Of a stretch of DNA of 64,000 nt, positions 1 to 8,753 are shown in pieces. Both the position numbers and the translations under genes were made by a program. The DNA is taken from contig KN805403.1 of assembly GCA_000818945.1 (NCBI GenBank), forward strand, positions 295,587-359,586, read 5' to 3'. The notes under the pieces were generated by a model. It saw only the letters and a program-made list of their open reading frames with translations, did not search any database and was not told where the DNA came from. This stretch comes from Schizochytrium sp. CCTCC M209059 (Eukaryota > Sar > Bigyra > Thraustochytrida > Thraustochytriidae). How positions within the stretch are numbered: the stretch's first letter is position 1; every line of letters starts with the position of its first letter.

Positions 1-342
1 TTGCCTGAACTTGGACCATCGTGGTGTTGCGCCTGTCCTCGTTGTGAAGGTGGCGAGACCCTCGCAGACTCATTAGGTGGCCGAGGGAGGCCCAGGCACG
101 CGCTCGGCGTGCCGCGTTTAGAGAACGGAAACGAGCGCCGGCGACGAGCGCACGCACGCAAGAAGAGGCCAGCAGGTCGGCCGGTCGGCCAGCCAGCAGC
201 CTCATCTCCGTCGGGAAAAGCGTGCATGGGCGGCGAGGTGGAGGCGAGATTGTGCTGCATTTGACAGGCTGACCCGGACGGCCTCTCCTCACGCGAGGAG
301 ACGAGGCGAAAAGAGGCGAGGCGAACACAAACGCACGCACGT
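1..342. other. Leading stretch without a gene
   Basis: An 87-codon frame is open at the left edge, but it is Arg/Gly-rich, uses GC-rich simple sequence and matches nothing known. I read this stretch as the upstream region of the GT23-like gene at 343, possibly with the tail of a gene outside the window. Confidence 0.4.
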
Positions 343-2103
343 ATGCTGTCGGGCATGGCGCAGACGAGCATGCTGCCGGGACCTGCCATGACGCCGAGAC
401 CGCTGTCGAAACTAGAAAAGGCGCAACAAATCCAAAAAGGCCGAACGCCGGCGCATATGCTTCGCAAAGTACTCGCCGCCTCCCTCGCGCTTGCTTTGAT
501 AGGTCTCGTGCTGCTTTGGCGTCGAGCTGCAAACACCAAGAACTTGAGTCAGCTCGAGGGCATCGCGAGAGCGCGCGCCAAGGTAAACGACGAGCTTTGC
601 GCGAGAATTGCACAGTTTTACCATCTATGCCCCGAAAATTACCTCTTCCCAACCCTCGTTCTCCGAGGCGTTCCCGAGGAAGTCATTGCCTGCGACTTTA
701 ACATCGCCAAAGACCTCGAATACCTTCCGGATGCGGAACTCTTGGCCTGTTTGGAAACACACAAACCAGTCGAATGGGAAAAGGACGCCGCTCGACTGCA
801 AAAGCACATTCACGAACTACAAAATCCAAAAGACTGCAAAAAACCCAAGTCCACGAATTTCCTCAAGCCTGACTGGGAGTCGACCACCGATGCCAAGGGC
901 AATTGGGCAAGAAAGGATGGAACGGGAAAACTTGTCGACATGGAAAAGCCAAAGTGGCATTTGCTCAACTGGCTCAACCACGGATGGGCATACAATCTTT
1001 TTGTCTTTTCTTGGGGCGCAGGAAACCACTGGATCGCGGGAATACCTGTCATTATGGGCAACAGCAAGTACAGATTTACGGATTGGGCCTGCGGACGTGG
1101 ATACTCTTGCGAACTCTCGCCGCTGTCCTCCTGTGCGATCGAGGACATTGATCCATCAGGCGTTCTCGTCTATGGTCTGGGCATGACCCCCAAGAACGTC
1201 ATGACGCTTGACCAAGTCTGCAAACCGCATGGCGAATATTTGATGCGGTATGGGCGATGCGATTGCGAACCCAACTTCATCGCGGCTACCGACGCCCAAT
1301 ACTCCTTTTGCAAACCCTATTCCGCCATCGATCTGACCATTGAGCGCAAGAGACAACACGTACAATTTTACGAAGAGAATCGAAAAACTGCAATTCAAGG
1401 CGACGAAGTCTGGTTCGCTAACAATGCACCCGGGGAAGAGAATCCATTCAGTGACTACAATGAGGTGCACTTTGGATCGAACGCACTTCGCGAAAAACAC
1501 GGTTTCCTCTGGCAACACGCCCAGTCTTTGTACTATTTGCTCAACAAGAGTCGCAAGAAGGAGCACAATGACGGCGCGCGAGAGCGACTTGGGCTCACTG
1601 CACGAAATACGCGTTGTGTTGGCGTACATGTGCGTCATGGAGACTCGTGTCATGACAAGTTTCAAAATCACCGCGTCTGTCTGCCCCTCTCTCGCTTCAT
1701 TGAAGGCGTGCGCAAGCTCGAGCTTCGCTATGGCAAGTATGACAAAGTTTTCCTGGCCACCGATGATCCAGACGTCATCGCCGATGCCAAGACGTATGCC
1801 GACGAGTTTGACATTGTCTACCAATCGCAAGATCGTAAATTCTACGAGACCGGGGACAATGTTGGTGTGGATGTCCGTGAGGACTTTAACACGCCATCCC
1901 GAGTCAATGAGATAGCCAGCGATATATGGACCTTGTCTCACTGCGACGCATTTGTAGGGTCATTTGCGTCATCCGTCGCATGGATCTCCTACGAGTACAT
2001 GGCAGCGCAAAAAGGTTTTTACCCTCCCTTCGTTTCCGTCGACTTGGCCTATGGCCACAAGAAAAATGTCGGGCGCTTTCTTGACAAAGGGCCAAACGAG
2101 TAG
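343..2103 (+). CDS. GT23 (FUT8-like) fucosyltransferase-related type II membrane protein
   Basis: The 586-residue product is a likely Golgi type II membrane glycosyltransferase of the GT23 (alpha-1,6-fucosyltransferase, FUT8) kind. A short basic cytosolic N-terminus is followed by one membrane anchor at about residues 41-60, a Cys-containing luminal region and the catalytic end. The motif VGVHVRHGDSC lies near residue 425 and corresponds to the GDP-fucose-binding VHVRR motif of FUT8; the first Arg is kept and the second is His. The following FLATDDPDV (near 475) and SHCDAFVGSFASSVAW (near 535) match FUT8 strand and loop motifs. No SH3 domain is evident. Four Met codons lie in the first 16 positions, so the exact start is uncertain. 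In FUT8 the enzyme fucosylates the N-glycan core; the acceptor here is unknown, and the changed second Arg leaves activity open. Confidence 0.75.
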   Translation: MLSGMAQTSMLPGPAMTPRPLSKLEKAQQIQKGRTPAHMLRKVLAASLALALIGLVLLWRRAANTKNLSQLEGIARARAKVNDELCARIAQFYHLCPENYLFPTLVLRGVPEEVIACDFNIAKDLEYLPDAELLACLETHKPVEWEKDAARLQKHIHELQNPKDCKKPKSTNFLKPDWESTTDAKGNWARKDGTGKLVDMEKPKWHLLNWLNHGWAYNLFVFSWGAGNHWIAGIPVIMGNSKYRFTDWACGRGYSCELSPLSSCAIEDIDPSGVLVYGLGMTPKNVMTLDQVCKPHGEYLMRYGRCDCEPNFIAATDAQYSFCKPYSAIDLTIERKRQHVQFYEENRKTAIQGDEVWFANNAPGEENPFSDYNEVHFGSNALREKHGFLWQHAQSLYYLLNKSRKKEHNDGARERLGLTARNTRCVGVHVRHGDSCHDKFQNHRVCLPLSRFIEGVRKLELRYGKYDKVFLATDDPDVIADAKTYADEFDIVYQSQDRKFYETGDNVGVDVREDFNTPSRVNEIASDIWTLSHCDAFVGSFASSVAWISYEYMAAQKGFYPPFVSVDLAYGHKKNVGRFLDKGPNE

Positions 2104-2526
2104 AAGAGCTCGCTTGTCGCCAGTGACCAAACCTTGCATTTCCTCTTATCGGCGATCCTCTCAACGACAAGAACATCGACCCAAATGGGAGATTCTTTAG
2201 GGCAAATGAGCGTCGGTTTAAAGAACTTCGACTGTTGCTCGTCTCTTTGGCTTGTTTGAAAGAGAGAGCATATAAAACCTCTCCAGTGCTGTGGAATAGC
2301 TCACTGTAGAAAGCTGTCAGCAAGGGTTCCCAGAAAGGACCAGGAATTTTAATATTGCTAAAGTGTAAGCAGGAAAAAGGTTTACCTATTTAAATTACAT
2401 CAAGTGAAGGAGGCAGCAAACTAAAAGCTGCTGGCCGCATCGAAGCTCATTTCCGTCTCTTGTCACGAGCTCGGCCTACGTCAATATTGATTGGCATGTC
2501 TGGTTTGTGTGCAGTAAAATCCGCTC
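2104..2526. other. Convergent intergenic region
   Basis: This stretch lies between the ends of two converging genes. It is relatively A/T-rich, has no open frame of note and presumably contains both 3' UTRs and poly(A) sites. I see no repeat or RNA gene in it. Confidence 0.5.
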
Positions 2527-3570
2527 TCACCCAAAGTAAATGGGAGCTGGCGGTGCCTTTGGCTTGGACCGAGATGTACTCATGCGACGTTTTAGCGTAG
2601 CAAGATCAGCCTGCATCGAAGCTTCCTGGGAATCTTGTGTCACGGGCTTGACTTCTGACAACGTCTCCGTCTCCTGACTCGACCTTGGCAAGCGCTCCAA
2701 GGCATCCACGTACTCGTAATGCCCTAAATGGGCCAGACGCTCCGCATACCACTGTGCTTCAGGACGTAATGTTGGCAAATTCGACGTTGCTGCCTCAAAG
2801 AGACCAGCATAACGCTTGCTGGCATCGAAAGCCGGTGGTCCCGCAATGAGACTCAATTTGCGCAGACAAATGGGGCAAAGAACGCAGGGACGAGGGATTG
2901 TAATCGTAGGATTCAAGGCGCACGAAAAATATGAGCAAGGCGCAGGGCCAGCCCAGAAAAACGTGATTGCCCGACTCACAGCAAGCACGCCGACTTGAGC
3001 CGATGCCGTCGACGACGATGATGCAGGTATCGAAGCTAGATCGAGAATGCCTATCCTGTCGTCTGCCCCGGAAATAACACTCTCGCGAGGAGACGAGGTT
3101 GGGCAGTCTACGCACACTGCAAGGACGCGCGCAGCGTACGATGGCCTTGCTCGCTCCAGGCCCAAAAGAAGCTGGTGGGTATTCAAGCCTCCCGACTGAG
3201 GGTCTCGAAAAAGTCGCAACTGGTGAGGACCTGAGAATTGCGGAAGCTGCCTCACTTCGATGCGCACCAAGGGTGCCAAGAAGGCGGAAGCGTACGCCGC
3301 ATACACTTCAAGCTGCCTTGTAGCCTCCTCGGGCGTCATGCGAAGAAACAGAGGAACTAACATAATGCGGTCTTGGTACGAGACATTGCGTTGCTTACTG
3401 GCGAACTCTTGCACTGTCTCGCGTGGACCTCCTTGCGCAGCGGCGTATCCGCGAAAGAACCCGTCTGGATCGCCAAGGTCCACCTCCACGGCCTTGCGCA
3501 GCCCTTTGCTCTGCGGCTTGGGACCCAGGGCACGGGCAAGCTCAGCTGACCTCAGGGGTGGCGCCGACAT
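2527..3570 (-). CDS. Archaemetzincin-family protein lacking the catalytic zinc site
   Basis: The 347-residue product aligns by eye with archaemetzincins (AMZ1/AMZ2, peptidase family M54). Shared landmarks in order are a PRES segment (PRDS in human AMZ2), a GADDRIGILDLASI stretch matching the family's G-x-GIFSFARY region, and the C-terminal block with the C-x4-C pair in PCSYFSC, then CPICLRKL and RY near residues 235-280. In the family, HExxHxxGxxHC precedes the C-x4-C pair. Counting back from the first Cys, the expected His, Glu, His and His are Ala, Ile, Phe and Pro here; only the Gly is kept. The four Cys of the structural zinc site survive. The frame is open and uninterrupted, so this looks like a pseudoprotease or binding protein. 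A pair of compensating sequencing errors is the alternative. The C-terminus is a Ser/Lys/Pro-rich tail. Confidence 0.7.
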   Translation of the reverse strand: MSAPPLRSAELARALGPKPQSKGLRKAVEVDLGDPDGFFRGYAAAQGGPRETVQEFASKQRNVSYQDRIMLVPLFLRMTPEEATRQLEVYAAYASAFLAPLVRIEVRQLPQFSGPHQLRLFRDPQSGGLNTHQLLLGLERARPSYAARVLAVCVDCPTSSPRESVISGADDRIGILDLASIPASSSSTASAQVGVLAVSRAITFFWAGPAPCSYFSCALNPTITIPRPCVLCPICLRKLSLIAGPPAFDASKRYAGLFEAATSNLPTLRPEAQWYAERLAHLGHYEYVDALERLPRSSQETETLSEVKPVTQDSQEASMQADLATLKRRMSTSRSKPKAPPAPIYFG

Positions 3571-4017
3571 TCTTGTTCTTTTCCGAAACCAAGGTCCAAG
3601 GCCGCAAGGGCGCGAGGCCGGTACCGCGCCGTGCCACGCTGCGCAGCGAGAACGTCTTGACGTTGGCTAGCTGGCAACTTGACCTTAAAGGAGAGCGAAG
3701 TGCGGGCTAGCGCGCTCGAAATGGTCAATGTACTAGTAGGCGTCAGACGATTAGGTGTTTTCAAGAAAGCGCTTTTTTGACGGTTATTCTGCCATGGTGA
3801 CTTGGAACTCCCGAAAAAGTTAAAATAAAAGCAAATGTATTGTTTTTTGGCGCCGGAGTAGTACTATGTCAAGCCAAGAAGAACAAAGATGCGAGACGAG
3901 GCAAACGCGTAAAGAAAAAGTAAAAATGGAACAAAGCTGCTTGAAATATTTGATAAAACGAATGATGACGGAATTGTGTACGTTTGGCTGGCTGGTCGGT
4001 TGGGCTCATTTATGGGC
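3571..4017. other. Intergenic region between two minus-strand genes
   Basis: It holds the promoter and 5' UTR of the archaemetzincin-like gene and the 3' end of the OTU gene. The section at about 3780-3960 is A-rich. No repeat, RNA gene or further frame is convincing. Confidence 0.5.
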
Positions 4018-5220
4018 TCATGCTTTCAAAAGAAGATCATAGTGATTTCCGGCTTCAGAAAACTGACCCCGACGCCAAAGCAAGCGAACGGGATCGTCGG
4101 ATGCGTCACCATATGTGAGCATATGTTCATACCCGCCGCCCTGGGGTTGAAAGATGGCAATGTTCATGTTGTGCTTGCGCGAAAGTAGCCAGAACTCGGT
4201 CTCGCCTGCGTACTCGTTGCGGGACATCGCGTTGACGTACTCGTTGTAGGTGGGAAATTTATCGTCCTTCATCAATACGAGCTGCTCCACGGTGAGACCC
4301 GTCCCAGTCATTTCCTCGTCTGCGCATCGTCGAAGCTCGGCGGCAGCGTCGGCGCGCAATTGCAGCGCCAGACGCGTTTCCCGCTCTCGCGAAAGATTGC
4401 CACCGTGCTGACCTTGTACAATAGCACGAAAGGCACAGTTGCCATCACCCATAATGGACTTGACCTGGAATTCATCATCGTGAAAGCCCTCGTTATGCCG
4501 CACAGTACTTAACATTCGTGTGCCTCCCGCCGCTGATCGCGCAGACGACGCCGCAACGGCCGCCCCATACGATGGAGGTGGCGGACCCTGTGGAGCATTG
4601 AGGCCCCGAGACGGCTTGTTCAAGTCCATTCCGTAAAGCTTAACATTGGTCTTTTTGCCATCCAATCGCAAGGCGTCGAGGGCCAAGGCGGCTTGCTTGG
4701 CGGTCAGCGACGAAGAAGCTCGCTTCCAGATCGTCAAACCTCGGCCAGAGCCCGTGTCCTCGCGGCCCGACGAATCAGAGGCCGCAGCATCTCGGCGCCG
4801 CGCCTCTTCTTCGGCACGATTCTTTTCAATAATTTGCGATCGAATGCCGTCCATGCAGCGGTTCAATAGACCCTGCAGACGATCAAGCGTCTCTTGCACC
4901 TCTGCGGCTTGCTTTTCGTAGCTCGGGCCCGACTCTCGGGGCCTGTTCAGCCGTACCGGGAGGACGCACTCCAGATATAAATGAAGACAGTAAAAGGCGT
5001 TATCCCATTGGTTGGCCTTATAGAAGTCATCAAAGCGGTTGTAGATCTTCATGGCCTCCACAAAGCGGTCTTCGATGTTTCGTTTGAACGTGCCGCGAGC
5101 AGTACGCACATCACTTTTGATTCTGCTTTTCTCTTCTTCCCATTCTTCGTTCACCTTGCGAGCAAAGGCAGGGTCCGACATGAGTTCATCGGGGGTCAGA
5201 GATCGCCCCATGGCAGCCAT
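4018..5220 (-). CDS. OTU-domain cysteine protease (deubiquitinase)
   Basis: The 400-residue product has a helical N-terminal half with charged, partly coiled-coil segments (about residues 1-150), a linker rich in Ala, Ser and Pro (about 150-245), and a C-terminal OTU domain. The OTU catalytic box GDGNCAFRAI lies near residue 257 and supplies the Asp and nucleophile Cys. The closing NHYDLL near residue 391 supplies the catalytic His. OTU enzymes remove ubiquitin from proteins; linkage preference cannot be told from sequence. The Y-N-E-Y segment and the F-W-L-L-S block between these motifs are typical of OTU folds. The N-terminal helices may resemble the MIT-like N-terminus of some endosomal deubiquitinases, but this is weak. 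It shares a divergent promoter of about 0.86 kb with the SDR gene. Confidence 0.85.
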   Translation of the reverse strand: MAAMGRSLTPDELMSDPAFARKVNEEWEEEKSRIKSDVRTARGTFKRNIEDRFVEAMKIYNRFDDFYKANQWDNAFYCLHLYLECVLPVRLNRPRESGPSYEKQAAEVQETLDRLQGLLNRCMDGIRSQIIEKNRAEEEARRRDAAASDSSGREDTGSGRGLTIWKRASSSLTAKQAALALDALRLDGKKTNVKLYGMDLNKPSRGLNAPQGPPPPSYGAAVAASSARSAAGGTRMLSTVRHNEGFHDDEFQVKSIMGDGNCAFRAIVQGQHGGNLSRERETRLALQLRADAAAELRRCADEEMTGTGLTVEQLVLMKDDKFPTYNEYVNAMSRNEYAGETEFWLLSRKHNMNIAIFQPQGGGYEHMLTYGDASDDPVRLLWRRGQFSEAGNHYDLLLKA

Positions 5221-6033
5221 TTTTGCTTTCGAAATGCTTTGCTTCCGTCTTTCCTCTTTTTCTCTCTACCCTAGTTTGCGATTGCTTTGGCTTATCTTCC
5301 TTCCAGCAACTCCGTGTCTGCGCGTCCTCCGCCTGCCTCGTCGCGGCCGCGCACGCACTCGCCAAGTAGGCAGACAGACAGGAAGACAGGCAGGCAGGCC
5401 TCCAAGATAGATGCTGGACGCCTTCGCTCCGAGTTCCTTCACTCGCCCCGCGGGCACCGCCTGCAAGACCTTGCGCCGCCGCAAGGCCGCGGGCAGGGCC
5501 ACTCTCGGGCCTCGCGAGGTCGAACGCTGCGCGGCGCGTCTCGGGCGCGTGGAATCCCGCGCGAGTGCCGAGTGCCGGCCTTGCGTCTTTGCGCGGCCAT
5601 CTCTCTCTCTCTCTCTCTCTCCGGACTCGCGACTCGGACTCCGCCTTTCGCGACGGAACGACTACAGAACGACTACAGAACGAAGGTATACGAGCTCATT
5701 GCACTTTACTTTGCTATGCGCGCTTGAAGAGCGAGCCAACGGGGACCTTCGCGTGCCTGACTCGGCGCACGAGACAAGGCTGCCCACTCGTCCCAAGTTG
5801 ATGCCTTCTACCAGCAAAAAAGAGATGTAGCCTATACCATGATCGTCAAGGCAAGCAGGCGGGCTGAAAATGCGTTGCACACGGCAAGCCGGCGAAATGC
5901 AGGATCGTCGTAGATTGTGAGCCTCGCGTGCGCGCAGAGTCTGCAGACAGATCACATTGGGCCACGGACGAGGAGCTCGCTTACCGAGGTTAGCGGGCAC
6001 GCAGATAATTGACAGAAGTATATTGCGCTACGA
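5221..6033. other. Divergent promoter region between OTU and SDR genes
   Basis: This is GC-rich, Arg-codon-rich-looking sequence with short simple repeats, including a CT dinucleotide run near 5603-5622 and a tandem 11-bp ACTACAGAACG duplicate near 5658-5680. Several overlapping frames are open on both strands, but all have low-complexity translations. I see no gene. Confidence 0.5.
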
Positions 6034-6080
6034 GGACACAGACACGGACACGGACACGGACACGGACACGGACACGGACG
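6034..6080 (+). repeat. GACACG hexanucleotide microsatellite abutting a start codon
   Basis: About seven copies of a GACACG-type hexamer run directly into the ATG of the SDR gene at 6082. The tract would be the last part of the 5' UTR, which is an unusual position for an expandable repeat. On the minus strand it translates as Val-Ser repeats, which explains the spurious antisense frames here. Confidence 0.85.
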
Positions 6081-6081
6081 C

Positions 6082-7035
6082 ATGTCGCAGACGCCGCAGC
6101 AGACGACAATGTCGACAACAGAACTCGGCCTCGCAGGAGGCCTCGGCGCCGCATTGGGCGGCCTCGCCGTGTACTTTGCCCTGCGCCGTAGCGGCGGTGC
6201 CAGCAAAGCCAAGTTCTCCATGGCTGACCAGAAGAAGCGCTTCGCGACGGCCAAGAAGAAGAATCTCAAGCGCGTACTGGATATCGACAGCGTCTTCGAA
6301 CCCAGCAAGCTGCGCGGTAAGCGTGTGCTTGTCGTTGGCGCAAGCCGCGGTCTTGGCCTTGAGGTTGCGCAAGCTGCCGCTGCCGCGGGCGCAGAGGCGA
6401 TTGGTACCGTGCGTTCCCCGAACAAGGACGTCTCGGAGGCAGGGCTCGCGCAAGTGATCGAGAACGTCGATGTGACTTCTGACGAGGGCATGCGCACCCT
6501 TGTCGATAGCCTCAAGTCCCCCGTTGATATTTGCATTGTGGTGGCTGGGTACTTTTACGGACCTGTTGAGCGCCTCACGGACAAGTCGCTCAACTTCAAA
6601 GAGGAATGGAAAATGATCGACATTTGCGGCATTGGACCCCTTCGCGTTGCCAACGCTCTCGTCAACAATGGACGGCTTCGCGAAAAGGGCGGTCGTCTTG
6701 CCATTGTGACCTCGCAGGCGGGTTCGATCGAATGGCGCGAGGTGCAAAATCCGCACGGAGACAACTACGGCCATCACATGTCCCGCGCCTGTACAAACAT
6801 GATGGGCCGTCTTTTGTCCTTTGAGCTCAAAGAAAAGGGCATTGCTGTCTCCTTGCTACACCCCGGCTTCAACCGTACTGAGATGACGGAAAAGTATAGT
6901 GAAATCTGGGACGAAGAGGGCGCCGTTGAGCCCGAGGTCGGTGCCAAGCGCGTGCTGCATGAGGTCAATCTCATGTCCATGAACAACACTGGCTCTTTCG
7001 TCAACTGCGAAGATGGTCTGCTCATTCCCTGGTAA
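6082..7035 (+). CDS. Membrane-anchored atypical short-chain dehydrogenase (C-factor-like)
   Basis: The 317-residue product begins with a Gly/Ala-rich membrane segment (about residues 15-35) and a basic stretch, then a Rossmann fold. The nucleotide-binding GASRGLG motif lies near residue 87. The architecture resembles the C-factor/short-chain oxidoreductase branch of the SDR superfamily, with VTSQAGS for the catalytic-Ser strand and LLHPGF after it. Where the family has YRxSK, this protein has HHMSR, so Tyr becomes His and Lys becomes Arg. The usual NNAG is VVAG. Cofactor binding is plausible, but classical SDR chemistry is doubtful. An alternative start is Met10. The 5' leader ends in a hexanucleotide microsatellite. 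Substrate and location are unknown; the N-terminal anchor suggests a membrane surface. Confidence 0.75.
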   Translation: MSQTPQQTTMSTTELGLAGGLGAALGGLAVYFALRRSGGASKAKFSMADQKKRFATAKKKNLKRVLDIDSVFEPSKLRGKRVLVVGASRGLGLEVAQAAAAAGAEAIGTVRSPNKDVSEAGLAQVIENVDVTSDEGMRTLVDSLKSPVDICIVVAGYFYGPVERLTDKSLNFKEEWKMIDICGIGPLRVANALVNNGRLREKGGRLAIVTSQAGSIEWREVQNPHGDNYGHHMSRACTNMMGRLLSFELKEKGIAVSLLHPGFNRTEMTEKYSEIWDEEGAVEPEVGAKRVLHEVNLMSMNNTGSFVNCEDGLLIPW

Positions 7036-7337
7036 AAAAGAACAAAGAGTCACACATGACAATGACTTGCAGGTTGCCGTCAGTCATTTGCAATATCCAA
7101 CAATAAGCCATTATGAAAATCAGCAAATTCCAATTCTTCGGTTGTTACCTTTTCTGATGCGTTCCACACATTTCCCAATAGGCAGAAAATGAACGAATAG
7201 TAGAAGACGATCTCATCTGGGACACTTCCGCGTTCGCTCTCTCTCTGATAATCAGTAAAGCAACACAAAGCCACGTGTGTATGTGTGCGTTTCTATACAT
7301 GCAGCTGCAGTTGGCCAATGCAAAACTTTACATGATG
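7036..7337. other. Convergent intergenic region
   Basis: This lower-GC spacer lies between the SDR and CobW-type genes and holds both 3' ends. Nothing further is visible. Confidence 0.5.
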
Positions 7338-8753
7338 TTAATATAGCATGCTCTCATCCATCCCTGAGGCAAAGAGCATGCGCTGTTTCTGGCCCACAAA
7401 ACTGCTAACGTCTTGCTGCAGTCCCGCTTGGCGGGCCTGTTCACGTTGTGCGTTTGCACTGACGCTTTCCTCGTTCGCAGCAGCAAGAACGCACGCGCGA
7501 ACACCTCTTTCTAATCGCTTTCGCAAATTCGCGTGGCGATCGAGCGCTCCAATAAATACCAACACTGAGCTCTTGTCTTCGTCCATATACAAACCCTGGG
7601 GGGTAAAGTCCATATGACCAAAGACGCCCTGCATTACGACACGCACATCTTGTCCATGCCTTCGGGACCAGAGGAGGCCCTTGTACCGAACCAACGCGTC
7701 CGGACATGTTTCCATTATGGAAGTTTCCAGCCAACCACGTAGTCTCTGCCAGTCCAACGGTCCGTCTCGCACGGTGATGCTCATGGTTGCGAAACCTAGC
7801 GCACGATGAGCGTGCGATTCCTCGTCTTTTTCATCATGTTTGTGCGCATGGCCATTTCCATGGTGATGATGCTCGTCTTCTCTATTCTCTTCCTTTGCGA
7901 TCTGAGAGAGAATGTCCGTGAGCTCTGAAGCTTTTTTGAGAGAAAATGCACGTTGTTTCATAAAGTGTCCTGGCCGAAGCGCCTCCGGAAGGGCCTTGGC
8001 GCTCTGCAGCGCGCAGCTTTCAATGCGGCACGCGGCATTCACGTGCTCAATCGCCACGCGCACTCTTTTCTCATGAGTTTTCCGCGCAGCATCGTCATCT
8101 CGCGCAGCATCGAGTTTGTTCACAATGACCATGTCCGAGAGCGAGATCTGCTCTTGAGCCAGATCACCAAGCATGCTCCAGTCATCCGTTTCCTCTTGTC
8201 CATTTTCGCGGGGTGCTTCTTCAAGAAGCAGCCGGTCTGCCTGTACTGCGTCGACGACGCAAATGACGCTGTCAAGCTGCAGGGATCGCTGCACAAAAGG
8301 ATCAGAAAAGAAGGTTTGCACGACGGGGGCCAGACTGCTGAGACCCGAGAGCTCTAAGATGATGCCGTCGAGCTCATCCGCACGTCCGATCAGCCGCTTA
8401 AAGGTGTCGACGAGATCGCCTCTGACGCGGCAGCACATGCATCCATTCGGCATGAGCACGACTTCGTCGGCGTTGTCCATGGCAATGCGGTCTGTTTCGC
8501 TGCGCAAGAGTTTGTCATCGATGCTCTCTTTGCCCACCTCATTTTCGATGACTGCAATTTTGAGCCCCGAGTCCTTCAGGAGCCGCGTCAAGAGAGTGGT
8601 CTTCCCTGCACCGAGCAGCCCCGTGAGCACCACGCACGGCAGTCTGTTCGCCTGCAGACGCGCGCACCCCTCCGCCGCAAGGCGCTCCTCGTTGCTGAGC
8701 CCGTCCACCTCGCCACGAACCTGCGCCTGGGCCTCCTCGCAAAACCTGCACAT
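7338..8753 (-). CDS. COG0523/CobW-family G3E GTPase, putative metal chaperone
   Basis: The 471-residue product is a G3E GTPase. It shows the P-loop TGLLGAGKTTLL near residue 43, the family metal-binding GCMCC motif (CxCC) near residue 104, an ELSG motif, and the base-recognition NKLD near residue 212. A His/Asp/Glu-rich linker with an HHHH run (about residues 295-325) separates it from a C-terminal CobW_C-like domain. Members of this family, such as ZNG1, deliver zinc or other metals to target proteins using GTP. The His-rich loop fits metal handling. The N-terminus, MCRFCEEA, adds two more Cys and lacks the CPELVPI motif of ZNG1, so the client may differ. The start is the first Met of the conserved frame, 154 bases from the assembly gap. 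Confidence 0.88.
   Translation of the reverse strand: MCRFCEEAQAQVRGEVDGLSNEERLAAEGCARLQANRLPCVVLTGLLGAGKTTLLTRLLKDSGLKIAVIENEVGKESIDDKLLRSETDRIAMDNADEVVLMPNGCMCCRVRGDLVDTFKRLIGRADELDGIILELSGLSSLAPVVQTFFSDPFVQRSLQLDSVICVVDAVQADRLLLEEAPRENGQEETDDWSMLGDLAQEQISLSDMVIVNKLDAARDDDAARKTHEKRVRVAIEHVNAACRIESCALQSAKALPEALRPGHFMKQRAFSLKKASELTDILSQIAKEENREDEHHHHGNGHAHKHDEKDEESHAHRALGFATMSITVRDGPLDWQRLRGWLETSIMETCPDALVRYKGLLWSRRHGQDVRVVMQGVFGHMDFTPQGLYMDEDKSSVLVFIGALDRHANLRKRLERGVRACVLAAANEESVSANAQREQARQAGLQQDVSSFVGQKQRMLFASGMDESMLY

Noticed and set aside
1156..1941. 261-codon antisense frame inside the GT23 gene
   Set aside because: It is the complement of a well-supported coding frame and has no recognisable motif.
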